Assembly: GCA_029216955.1 (NCBI GenBank)
Contig: JANAVB010010791.1
Location: 7,768,868-7,832,867 of the forward strand
Direction of reading: 5' to 3'
DNA length: 64,000 nucleotides
Origin: Iris pallida
Taxonomy: Eukaryota > Streptophyta > Magnoliopsida > Asparagales > Iridaceae
Below the pieces are notes generated by a model, which saw only the letters and a list, made by a program, of their open reading frames with translations, did not search any database and had not been told where the DNA came from. The position numbers and the translations under genes are program-made. This document shows, one piece after another, positions 10,386 to 20,075 of the stretch; position 1 is the stretch's first letter, and the number at the start of each line of letters is the position of its first letter.

Positions 10386-11389
10386 TCATAAATTCAAGCC
10401 TCATAAAATCCAAGTTTCATTTTAGCCTAGGAACAAATTAGTGCATACAGAGTCAATATATGGAGGATCATAAAATTCAAGTGAGGATCATAAAATCCAA
10501 GTTTTTATTACATCCTCAATTCTAAAAATGTCATATATCCAAACATCATTACAACCATAGTTCTAAAAACTTTCCACAATTCATCATATCCTTGTAAATT
10601 TAAATTATAAAAAAAAATCAACATATCCTGGTAATTATATAGCATGAAAGGGAGGGTAAGAACCCTACGTGTGATGAAACAGTAGTGCCCTAATTTCAGG
10701 AAAAAAAACCTAATTTCAGAAACAAAAATTCTAATTTCGAAAATAAAATCCCTAATTTCAGAATGAAAAGTAGTTTACTATACATCGTGCCCTAATTTCA
10801 CTGGTAAATAAAGGAAAATAGGGAGATACAGAGAATAAGAAGAAGAAGAAGTACCTGTTTCTTCTTCTGACCGTATTGTTAGGTTGAAGAAAGGTTGATG
10901 GAGGTCGCCGTCGTCGTCGTCGAGGACTAAGGTCGCCATCGTGCCCTAATTTTACTGACTGTAGTGTTAGGTTGAAGAGAGAGAAAGAGAATTACATTAG
11001 GTTCCAAGTGGTTTTATCAGTGCTGTGGTTTGGACCGTTTAGACTTAGCATTATTCTTTTGTAATTCACATGTACAGGTTTGGTCACATATGCCAGGTTG
11101 GCTGTGCCAGGTCACTGGCAGGTCAGTGGTTGTAAAGAAGTTGTAAAAAATTGGTAGTAGTCTTAGCATTACTGTTTATTTATTTCTCGGTTGTGATGGG
11201 CTACATACATGTGAATACTAACCCACACTATTATATTCTACCTCCTAAAATATTTCTGCATATATTAGAAAGGGTTCTGCGCAACACAGGTTATGGGTAT
11301 CAATGTTCTTTCGTAACCATGATCAGGTAAACCAAGATAGTAAAGGCACAAACCATAAGTTCGAACTGGGGTGGGCTGGGTGCAGGGTC

Positions 11390-12591
11390 CAAGGCCAGCC
11401 CTGGACAAGTGCACCAAGTGCACCCGTCCCGGGCCCCATATTTTTGGGGGCCCCATAATTAAGATGCAAGTTATTACTTATTAGTCAAAAAAAAAAGAAA
11501 TTAATGAGCATTAATGTTAATGACTAAATACTATGAGAAGAGAATTCAAAAAGTAATTTGAATGGAAATAACTAACAGCTATCAAAAAATCATTTCAATG
11601 CTAACTTAAATGCTATGTTCGGCTATCATTTAAATATTTAATCAATGAGCATATTTTTGGGGGCCATGTGTCATTTAATTGCTAAGTGAATGCTGAATAT
11701 ATGCTAAGTCCGGTTGGCACCCCTCCATATCATTTAATTCTTTTAAATGCTATCAAAAAAATTACTTGAATTTTGAATGGTAACTATGTGTTATGCTCGG
11801 CTGCCCTCCCCCATATCATTTTTTTATTTTTTTAAAAATGAATAAGCATTAAATTGTAGTCATAATCAACTCAGAATTCAAAGAGCCATTTATCAATGCA
11901 GAATCCAAAGAGTCATCCTTGTTAATATTTAAAAAAAATTCTTCTTATGTCAAGAAAGACTTGCAAATGCCAAATGGTTAGGCTGACTGGAGGGAAAAAA
12001 GTTGTAACAATTAACAAAACTCTTTCTTTGAAAGCTTCCTTGATTCCTACTCCTTCACGAATCACCAGTAGAAAGAATCCCTCTTAGTGGAGAAGGCTGA
12101 AAGTCAAGAACCACTCTTCTTTTTCAAAGCTCCTCTTGGCACAGAAGGTAAATAATATAGTTAATACTCTTCTTTAAATTTTCAGAATTCAAAGATTTTC
12201 TTGTATTTTTTTATTTTTATTTTTCACTTTGAGAGCCATAGCAAATTCTTGATTTTATTCTTCATCAATCTACAGACTTTGAGAGCCAAAGCTAAAATCT
12301 ATTGGAGTATCTATAGATTTTCGATTGGCATCTTGGCACTTGGGAGTCAACAAAAATAGGATCTACTGTTCTTTTTTGAATTTTAACGGCAGTTGTTATT
12401 TGGATTTTTAGCATTTTACTTTAGTTATTATTATAAACATGTTTCATAGGAAACACGAATCAAGTAGTGAAAAAAAAAAGATTGGAACAATTGGTTGGAT
12501 CTCAAAAAGATTATAAATTTTTTGCAGGAATACATAAAGGGCCCAACTTTGATTTTTCGTCCCGGACCTCTTCAATGTCAGGACCGGCCTG
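11390..12591 (+). mobile_element. Non-autonomous hAT-type element, copy A
   Basis: The left end CAAGGCCAGCCCTGGACA and the inverted right end CAGGCCGGTCCTGACA resemble hAT termini of CAGGGCCGGCCCTG type. Flanks GCAGGGTC (11382-11389) and GTAGGGTC (12592-12599) match at 7 of 8 bases, as an 8 bp hAT target duplication would after one substitution. A short plus-strand frame at about 12439 reading MFHRKHESSSEKKK resembles the Lys-rich start of ZBED-type hAT transposases, suggesting an internal-deletion derivative. No catalytic domain remains. Confidence 0.65.
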
Positions 12592-12684
12592 GTAGGGTCT
12601 GGGCTAACTTATATGGAAAAAAATATTGGTGGGCTGGATCCCACCTCATCCCCAACCCGATTTCGCTAGTGAATATAGTAGTTT

Positions 12685-12947
12685 TGTCGGAGTCCAGTCT
12701 GAATTTGGTAAAAACATATTTGTGGAATCCAAATCTAATTAAATATTTGATTTGATTTGATTTGATTTGGATGTCCATAATTGGTGTTGTGCTATTTTAG
12801 GTATAACATGATTCTTATTTTAGAAAATCCTATTATAATCTAAAATAGGATAATCGATGGACTATTTTAGGTGTAATAGGATTCTTATTTGAGTGCTTCT
12901 TATTTAAGAAATTATATTATGACCTAAAATAGAATTTTTTTTTTCAT

Positions 12948-12950
<3 letters not shown>
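12685..12950 (+). repeat. Copia-like LTR, left half (split), copy A
   Basis: Starts TGTCGGAGTCCAGT and continues through ATTTGTGGAATCCAAATC, GATTTGATT repeats and CTATTTTAGGTATAA-type repeats, the reverse-complement relative of 4464-4934. It breaks at the TA microsatellite at about 12951. The missing second half resumes at 19438, so about 6.5 kb was inserted in or expanded from a TA run within the LTR. Confidence 0.6.

Positions 12951-13003
<53 letters not shown>
12951..13003. repeat. TA microsatellite
   Basis: Uninterrupted TA run of about 50 bp, directly followed by a palindromic MITE. Confidence 0.95.
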
Positions 13004-13006
<3 letters not shown>

Positions 13007-13313
13007 AGCGGATCAAAAGCCCCCCTTAGAAAACTCCCTAAAAACCCCCCTCACTCTCGGCCGTAATTTAATGTTAATATTAATGTTAATGTTAATATTT
13101 ATTTTTATTTTTATTTTTATATTAATGTTAATGTTAATATTAATATTAATATTAATTTTAATGTTAAGTTTAATGTTAATTTTAGTATTTAATGTTAATA
13201 TTAACATTAATATTAACATTAATATTAATATTAACATTACTATTAACATTAAGTTACGGCAGAGAGTGAGGGAGGTTTTTAGGGGGTTTTCTAAGGGGGC
13301 TTTTAATCCGCTT

Positions 13314-13315
<2 letters not shown>
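13004..13315. mobile_element. Palindromic MITE 1 inserted in a TA microsatellite, copy A
   Basis: Both ends carry (inverted) GGGAGCGGATCAAAAGCCCC, AAACTCCCTAAAAACCCC and CTCACTCTCGGCCGTAA-like blocks. The centre is built only of TTAATGTTAATATTAA-type repeats on one arm and the complementary ATTAACATTAA repeats on the other, so the whole unit can fold into one hairpin. TA repeats flank both ends, so the target duplication is hidden in the TA run. The end sequence is close to that of the MULE at 14465, suggesting a MULE-related MITE. Confidence 0.75.

Positions 13316-13406
<91 letters not shown>
13316..13406. repeat. TA microsatellite
   Basis: About 90 bp TA run with one small interruption separating the two palindromic MITEs. 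Confidence 0.95.
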
Positions 13407-13408
<2 letters not shown>

Positions 13409-13745
13409 AAGTGGATCAAAAGCCCCCCTTAGAAAATCTCCTAAAAACCCCCCTCACTATAATCTGTAATTTAATGTTAATATTAATGTTAATATTAGTG
13501 TTAATGTTAATATTAACACTAAATACTAAAATTAACATTAAACTTAACATTAAAATTAATATTAACATTAACATTAACATTAATATTAACATTAACATTA
13601 ACATTAATATAAAAAAAATTAATATTAACATTAACATTAATATTAACATTATCATTAATATTAACATTAATATTAACATTAATATTACGAATTAGAGTGA
13701 GGGGAGTTTTTAGAGGGTTTTCTAAGGGGGACTTTTGATCCGCTC

Positions 13746-13747
<2 letters not shown>
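13407..13747. mobile_element. Palindromic MITE 2, same family, copy A
   Basis: Ends GGAAGTGGATCAAAAGCCCC (left) and, inverted, GGGAGCGGATCAAAAGTCCC (right), with the same CTCACT block and TTAATATTAA core repeats as the unit at 13004. A short A-rich interruption lies at about 13609. It is flanked on both sides by TA runs. Confidence 0.75.

Positions 13748-13823
<76 letters not shown>
13748..13823. repeat. TA microsatellite
   Basis: About 75 bp TA run bordering the GC-rich island. Confidence 0.95.
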
Positions 13824-13824
<1 letters not shown>

Positions 13825-13825
<1 letters not shown>

Positions 13826-14440
13826 CCAACGCGTGCGGGCTCAGTATAATCGTGTGTCCCACGCACACGATTCTTGGCCTGTCGTATGGAACGACTTTTG
13901 GAGTGCGGACGTAGTCCGTTGGCCTTATCATCATCGCCGTGCACACGCACCCCGCGCACTCCGCGTGCTCCAGAGCTCCGCTCGGCAGCACACCGTCTTT
14001 CGACGGCAGTTACTCAACACCTCGCTTTGCCCACGACGCCGAAGAGATGCCCTCGACGACTAAGGGTGACCGCCCGTACAACGGCCACTAATTCCCTGCC
14101 GACTGCGACTACCGATTTTGTCCAGCCGCCCGTTCTATGCGCACGACGTGCATATTGGCAACGGTCGTCGACGCCCTTATGATCGAGCCTGCAATCGTTT
14201 ATGGCGGACGTCTTCTCGTCGCCCTCAGCAGTGCCGCACGACGGGCCGCGTGGTCGGCCTATCGCTTATACCCGTGGGCGAATGGTGCCGATTCCCCGAT
14301 CCATCGCACGACGACCGTGCACTGAGTTTGCTACACGGATGCCTCATTTTGCCCCACGCAGGCTCAGTTCGTAGCCCTATATCGTCAAGCCTCCGACGTT
14401 GTGGATGCCCCGCATCGCACGGGCTAACTCATCATCGCCT
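13825..14440. other. CpG-rich island of unknown origin between TA runs, copy A
   Basis: About 615 bp of GC-rich, CpG-dense sequence enclosed by TA microsatellites. All six frames are closed or contain only short frames with no recognised domain. Near its left edge is a perfect 9 bp inverted repeat AATCGTGTG/CACACGATT with a 7 base loop (13848-13872). The two edges share GCACGGGCT-like and GCGTGCGGGCT-like motifs in the same orientation. CpG retention is odd amid otherwise decayed transposons. A captured gene fragment or an unknown GC-rich repeat are both possible. Confidence 0.5.
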
Positions 14441-14464
14441 TATATATATATATATATATATATA
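14441..14464. repeat. TA microsatellite at left flank of the MULE
   Basis: Short TA run that also served as insertion target of the MULE starting at 14465. Confidence 0.9.
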
Positions 14465-14471
14465 GGGAACG

Positions 14472-14800
14472 GATCTTTGAACACAAAATTTACACTCAAA
14501 ATATTACACAATCTGACAGCCGTAGGATTAAAATGAAAACAACGGACAAGATTAGAACTTGAGTTGGCTTCACACCTATGCTTATTCGGCTAAACTGGAG
14601 CCAAGCACCAGCCAAAAAAGAAAAAAAAAGATTCAAATAAGGAAAATGCAATAAAGGAAAACACAAATAAGGACACATGTTAAGTTTTAGAAGGAAAACA
14701 AAGGAGAAAGAAAAAAGTATCCCCAATCAAAAAGAACAAAACGCAAAAAAGAAAAAAGAAAAAAAGAGTAAAAGATTACTTCTTCTTCCTCCTGTAGAAA
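14472..14800 (+). repeat. MULE left terminal inverted repeat
   Basis: Pairs with about 19040-19373 in inverted orientation with small indels in A- and T-rich tracts. On its inner side it contains GAAGAAGTAATCTTTTACTC-like sequence in the complementary sense. Long terminal inverted repeats are typical of Mutator-class elements and usually carry the transposase promoter. Confidence 0.8.
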
Positions 14801-15285
14801 AAGACCCCTCCCTTTCCACCTTAAAATCTTGGGTTCAACCACTTCCGAAATTATTTTCATGTGAGGGTTATGGTGTTGATGGACATGGGTTTCTTATCTT
14901 CTCCATCTTTCTTCCACCTCTAATTCTTGCAGTAAGTCTAATTAATATTTTTTTTCTTATCATTTTTTACCGATTGATTTTTGGCTGCTAATTTTCTCTG
15001 TTTGCTTTTGGGTTGGGTTGTATATGGACAAGCTAGATTTTACAATTTTTTTTCCAATTTTCTTTCTTTTTCTATATTCACGTAAGATTTATATCTACTT
15101 GTTTCTTCAAGTCCTTTCAGCAACTCTTTAACTTAGAATTTATAAATCAAGACAAAATTAAGATTGGACTTGTAGTATTGTTGAAATAATAAAATTTTTA
15201 TTTTGGACCTTAATCTTTTAATTTAAGTAACTTAAATATTTTTAGTGCATGTCTAATATATTTTGTTACATCTACAGAGTAAAAC

Positions 15286-17661
15286 ATGGATGAGTTGCAC
15301 ATATACAATGTTTCAGATCAAGCTGAAGAAAATGTCAACAACTTGGTTTCAATGGATTTTGATAACCGTGAAACATCAAAGCAAATTGATGATAATGATT
15401 GCTTGGAACAGATAAATAATGTTGACGCTGTTAGCGAAACTTTGACACCAAACAAAAGTGTCAAAAATTTTAAGGAACCATATGTGGGGATGACCTTTGA
15501 TAGCTACGAACAGGGAAAGGAATATTACATTGAATATGGTCGACATAAAGGGTTTGCAGTACGTGTTCGATCGTCACAGAAAACTGTTCATCATATTGAT
15601 AAAGTGACTTCAATCAGTTTAGTATGCTCACGTTCGGGGGAATTAAAAAGGAAGGATAATGTAATTGGTATAGATGAGATATCTAAGAGCTCCAATACAG
15701 TCAAGTGTGGGTGTCATGCACGAATGCGCATTCTTTACAGTGAGTTGCTCAATAAATGGATGATAACCAAATTTGACGATGATCACAATCACAAATTTGT
15801 GACTCCATTAAAGAGGATACGGTTACGAACTAATAGGCACATGCCACCTGCTGCGAAGGATTTGAGTGTGATATTTCATCAAGAGAATTTACCAGTAGCA
15901 AAAGTTCCTGCAATATTTGGTGGTGTAAACATGGGATTCAATGAAAGAGATTGTTATAATCATTTGTGCTCAGTTAGGCTTCGGGACTTAGAGATGGGTG
16001 AAACACAATATGTTTTAGGTTATTTCCAAATGAGACAGAGAGAGAATCCTCAGTTTTATTATGCAATACAACTTGACTAACTTGGATGTGCAATAAATTT
16101 CTTTTGGGTGGATGTACGATCGCGTATGGCTTATCAACACTTTGGAGAGATGGTGACATTTGACACTACATATAGAACCAACAAATATAAGATGCCATTT
16201 GCGCCTTTTACTGGAGTGAACCATCACTATCAAACAATACAGTTTGGGTGTGCACTTCTACAAGATGAAACAGAAGCAACTTTCTATTGGTTGTTTAAAA
16301 CTTGGCTTGAGACAATGGGAGGTCGCCATCCAGTTTCAATAATCACTGATCAAGATCATGTTATGGATGCAGCTATTCGTAAAGTATTTCCGAACACTCG
16401 TCATCGCCTATGCCTTTGGCATATGAAAAAGAATTTTGGAGAGAATTTGTCTCATATATACTACAGGAAGTCTCCCTTTAAGAATGATCTTAAAAAGTGC
16501 ATAAACTTCACTTACACAATAACAGAGTTTGAAGACAAATGGAATTCATTGGTAGAAAAGTATGAACTACAAAATAATGAGTGGTTGAAAAGTAAATATG
16601 CAACTTGCGAGTCTTGGGTCCCAGTGTACCATCGAGCAACATTTTATGCTGGGATGAATACTACAGGCCGTAGTGAGGGGATTAATAGTTTCTTTAATGA
16701 TTTTGTCTCTCCAAAAACAACCCTTTGAGAATTTGTGGTCAAGTATGATCAAGCATTGAAGAAGATCATTCAAAGAGAAGTTGACGAAGATTTTGTCTCC
16801 GAGCATAAGAATCGAGTTATTGATGAATACAACTTACTATTGAAGCATGCAGCCAACATTTACACACGGAACATGTTTGATCGATTTCGTGTAGAACTAA
16901 TAGATTCAGTGCGTTTTAGATCTGAAGAGAAGGAAATCGACGGGAATTTGACATCTTATCTTGTTACTCCTAAAGTTGGTCAGCCCGAACAATTTATTGT
17001 GAAGTTGAGTGGAGAGACATATGAAGGTTGTTGTCAATGCCAACTTTTTGAGTTTAAGGGTTTACCGTGTAAGCATATCTTAAAAGTTCTTGTGAAACTT
17101 GAAGTTGATGAGATCCCATCACATTTCATTTTGAAGAGATGGACCAAAGGAGCTAACTCATTCAGGACAATGGATGATATGATATCTAAAGGTCATTCTG
17201 ATTCTAGTGAAGCATTCCGACTTAGCCATATATGTCGGAGAGCAACACAACTTTCATGTATTGCATCAAAATCAGACACCTTGTACAAAATGGCGATAAA
17301 TGGCATTGAAGAACTTTTCACAAAGGTTTTTGAAGAAAAATGTAAGTTGGAAAGTTCTAATGGAGTTTCTCCAGGCATTGAAACCTCAATTGATGAAGAG
17401 TTGTTAGAAACCAATAAAGCAACTCGGTTGGTAATTGAAGATCCACATATTTCACAAGCAAAGGGAAGACCGAAGAATGATAAAGAAAAGGTTCAGGTTA
17501 GCAGTAAAGGAAGAATTAAGAGCCCTATTGAGTTGTCAACTAGCAAGAAAAAAAGGAAATGCAAGGAATGTGCGCAGGAGGGTCATGACAGAAGAAATTG
17601 TCCTAACAAAGTAGTGGGAAATACGGGTGAATCATGTAAGTTAATTTTTTATATTGCATAA
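15286..17661 (+). pseudogene. FAR1/FRS-type MULE transposase, two in-frame stops, copy A
   Basis: The N-terminal frame (15286-16080) has a FAR1 DNA-binding domain: PYVGMTFDSYEQGKEYY, a CGCHARM segment and DDDHNH. The next frame (from about 16081) holds the MULE transposase core with VTFDTTY and IITDQD, supplying the first two acidic catalytic positions, then LCLWHMKKNF. The last frame (to 17661) has a SWIM zinc finger (CQCQLFEFKGLPCKH) and a zinc knuckle (CKECAQEGHDRRNC). All three segments are in one frame, interrupted by TAA at 16078-16080 and TGA at 16726-16728; the latter sits where FRS proteins have Arg, so CGA to TGA is likely. A 5' untranslated intron is suggested by GTAAGT at 14932 and an acceptor ending at 15277, and a 3' intron by GTAAGT at about 17637. 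Both stops are shared with copy B. Confidence 0.9.
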
Positions 17662-17699
17662 TTGCTTTGTTATGTATTTACAATAACTAATATATTTTT

Positions 17700-18900
17700 G
17701 TGTGTATTCTATATATTCATTTATCTAAGATTATGTTGAGCCATTATGTTTTGTATGATCCTGCTTGTCCAAGTATAGCAGCTATATTGCTTGTATTTGC
17801 ATATGAAGTAAAAAGAGGAGGCACCATAAATTTATTCCAAGGCCTTTATAAAAGTATATGGATATTAGTAGTTCTTACTCTTGTCATTTTCTTTGTGCAG
17901 ACAAACATGGCGCTTAGCTTGCATCAGGAGAAAAGGTCGTTGAAGCAAATAGGTGGTATTATGAGAAATGCATCAGAGTAGTTAGTTTGTTATGAGTGTG
18001 CTGGAGCAATTGATTCTGTTGAAGCAAATGGGTGGTGTTGTGAGCAAATGGAATTCATTAGTAGCTATATAGCTTGTAATATTACTGGCATTATGCAGTC
18101 AAGTCTGATCTTTTGAGACACTTGAAACATGGAGCTCACTCTATTTGTGATGGATAAATAAAAGTTAAAACTAATGTTACTCAAGTTACTTACGCTGATG
18201 GTCTGTGATTTTTGGATATGAAATTATGTTGTTGGTGTTTGTTAGTATGAAATGGTTATACAACATTTTTTCGTAGTTAGAGTTTAACATAGGATATACT
18301 CTGTGATTTGAAATATATTTACTATATTATGATGTATTGGAAATTTATTATTGAACTCCATCGAGACTTGGTAATAGAATTGTACATGGAAAGACAATGT
18401 CAACTTGAGCTTGTTGAGTGTAATGCTGGTGACTCTTAGATTGAGACTAAAATTGAACTGAAGAATCATGATGAAGATGAAATTCAGGCAATGATTTTGT
18501 CTCTCCAAAAACAACCCTTTGAGAATTTGTGTGACTCTTTGGTTTTTGATAAGGAATGTGGTCACAGGGTCAAGTTCCACTTTGCCAACACATATTATGA
18601 TTGTAGGTTGTCCAACTGTAGGAAAACAATCTTCTTTTGTATATGAATGTGTATAGATGGACGTGTAAGAATGGATTCTTAAACAAACATTTATATTTTT
18701 TGGAAAATGGAAATATAGTATGTTCCCTTGTTAAAAAAAAAAGGTATGTTACATTTGTATGAATTTTCATCACATACTTCATCCATTGTAATTGCAATAT
18801 TAGAAATTGTGGCTTTCTCTGATGTGGAGATTAGTACTAATGATTAATCTAGAAGCATATAATCATGTTACCTCTTCTAAATTATGGCTTTCTCTCATAC
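17700..18900 (+). other. MULE 3' region without an intact gene
   Basis: Holds the putative last transposase exon (after TTTGTGCAG at about 17900, stop soon after) and AT-rich trailer. At 18490-18531 there is a 42 bp exact copy of transposase positions 16696-16737, including the TGA stop. Otherwise nothing is recognised. Confidence 0.5.
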
Positions 18901-18930
18901 GTGGAATTAGGGAGGAAAAGAGCTATATAT

Positions 18931-19373
18931 AGGTACTTTTTCTTTCTTCTTTATTTCCTTCCAAAACTGACCATGCGTCCTTATTTGTGTTTTTCTTTTA
19001 TTGTGTTTTCCTTATTTGATTTGTTTTTCTTTTTTTGCGTTTTTTTTTTCTACAGGAAGAGGAAGAAGAAGTAATCTTTTACTCTCTCTTTTTTCCTTTT
19101 TTGCGTTTTTTTTTTCTTTTTGATTGGGGATACTTTTTCTTTCTCTTTTGTTTCCTTCTAAAACTAACCATGTGTCCTTATTTGTGTTTTCCTTTTTTGC
19201 ATTTTCCTTATTTGATTTTTTTTTTCTTTTTTGGCTGGTGCTTGGCTCCAGTTTAGTCGAATAAGCATAGGTGTGAAGCCAACTCAAGTTCTAATCTTGT
19301 CCGTTGTTTTCATTTTAATCCTACGGCTGTCAGATTGTGTAATATTTTGAGTATAAATTTTGTGTTCAAAGAT
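18931..19373 (-). repeat. MULE right terminal inverted repeat with duplicated inner segment
   Basis: The outer part (about 19040-19373) is the inverted partner of the left repeat. The block from GGTACTTTTTCTTTC to TTATTTGATTTG (18931-19022) is repeated, with changes, at about 19129-19217, so the inner side of the repeat is partly doubled. The terminal bases differ from the left end. Confidence 0.7.
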
Positions 19374-19377
19374 TGTG

Positions 19378-19380
<3 letters not shown>

Positions 19381-19437
<57 letters not shown>
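19381..19437. repeat. TA microsatellite right of the MULE
   Basis: About 57 bp TA run separating the MULE from the resumed LTR at 19438. Confidence 0.95.
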
Positions 19438-19439
<2 letters not shown>

Positions 19440-19806
19440 GATGAGGGTGGAGGCACAAAACACAGCACAAAGTGGAGATTCGGGGTGCTCGTCCACAAAA
19501 AAATCTAAGAGAAAATCCGTACTTTTCTCTTAGGACTTCGTCATCCAAGACGAAAGGAAGAAGAAGATCTAATCGAGGAGTCGTCAACTTCGGTAGGGAG
19601 GGTGAAGGGGTTGAACCTATTAGGACAAAATGTTCAACGTGAGTTTTGTCAATCTTGTAATTTTATCTGAGTTATTAAAGATTGGGATTTGACCAAGTGA
19701 AGTACGTCACCGCCATATACTTGTCTTCATGTTGTGCTTGGTGTCCGTTAGACGGAGGTTGATTTTGATCAGGTGGATTAGCAAACGCTTCCACACGTGT
19801 CCAACA
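19438..19806 (+). repeat. Copia-like LTR, right half (split), copy A
   Basis: Continues the LTR left half at 12685-12950. GGGATGAGGGTGGAGGCAC, GTGCTCGTCCAC, ATCTAAGAG and AATCGAGGAGTCGTCAACTT match, in inverse, 4530-4700. Past about 19595 it departs from the 4464 fragment, and the right boundary near TCCAACA is uncertain. Confidence 0.5.
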
Positions 19807-19960
19807 GTATTTATGTGTTCCTAAGAAGATAATAAAGAAACTATTTCTTTACATTGATGATAAAGAAACTATTTCTTTAATTCATAGAATTTTTATTCAT
19901 TTCTCTCTCCTTCTTTATTGAGAGAGAGAGAGAGATATTATATTAATGTTCCATGAATAA

Positions 19961-20062
19961 GAGCATCTCCAACCCTATTGTCTTGTTAAGTGTTGTGAGT
20001 CTTAGGTAGCTCCTATGTGGCATGAGTCACAAGACAATGTCTTGTTTATGTGGCAAAATTAT
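19961..20062 (+). mobile_element. PIF/Harbinger-type MITE, cut by the assembly gap
   Basis: Starts GAGCATCTCCAACCCTATTG after a TAA trinucleotide, exactly as the complete family members at 59826 and 61811. Only the first 102 bp remain before the N run. The full counterpart in copy B is 57977-58420. Confidence 0.85.
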
Positions 20063-20075
20063 NNNNNNNNNNNNN
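20063..20075. other. Assembly gap (13 N)
   Basis: Unknown bases joining a MITE interior on the left to the middle of a CACTA tnp2 transposase frame on the right. The two sides are not continuous in any element I can reconstruct, so real sequence of unknown length is missing or the join is wrong. Confidence 0.98.

Larger units (their letters stand above)
7640..11174 (+). mobile_element. Non-autonomous MULE (Pack-MULE-like), copy A
   Basis: Long terminal inverted repeats start CAGTAATGCTAAGACTACTA at both ends. They stay similar over about 85 bp through ACAACTTCTTTACAACCA and GACCTGGCA. A perfect 9 bp target duplication, TTTATTTAT, lies at 7631-7639 and 11175-11183, as expected for Mutator-like elements. 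The interior carries a spliced-looking GRF zinc-finger gene and a minisatellite, but no transposase. A host-like gene between MULE ends fits the Pack-MULE definition. Mobilisation would require a transposase in trans. Confidence 0.85.
14465..19373 (+). mobile_element. MULE encoding a FAR1/FRS-type transposase, copy A
   Basis: Long inverted repeats of about 330 bp: 14472-14800 on the left and about 19040-19373 on the right. They match through ATCTTTGAACACAAAATTTA, CTCAAAATATTACACAATCT, GACAGCCGTAGGATTAAAAT, GAACTTGAGTTGGCTTCACA and a purine-rich inner part. The left end begins GGGAACGGATC, but the right end lacks its complement and reads GATTGTGTAATAT instead. Both flanks are TA repeats, so a 9 bp target duplication cannot be resolved. 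The interior carries one transposase gene on the plus strand, now a pseudogene. Confidence 0.85.
67..20062 (+). repeat. Copy A of a 20 kb near-identical duplication
   Basis: Every feature from the CACTA N-terminal exon to the MITE at 19961 recurs in the same order and orientation at 38049-58072. Differences are sparse single-base changes, homopolymer or TA-repeat length changes and a few small indels. The right edge coincides exactly with a run of N. It may be a true segmental duplication or a retained allelic contig; the sequence alone cannot decide. Confidence 0.95.

Noticed and set aside
12495..12755. 86-residue frame across the right end of the hAT element
   Set aside because: It crosses the element boundary and target duplication, so it cannot be an ancestral gene.
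13013..13959. Open frames rich in NINVN, MLILML or YIYIYI in the TA and TTAATG tracts (both copies)
   Set aside because: They are translations of simple repeats and palindromic MITE cores; they occur on both strands at once and have no domain.
13833..14465. Several overlapping plus-strand frames in the CpG-rich island
   Set aside because: Three phases are open at once with Arg/Pro/Ala-rich translation and no domain. Treated as non-coding unknown sequence.
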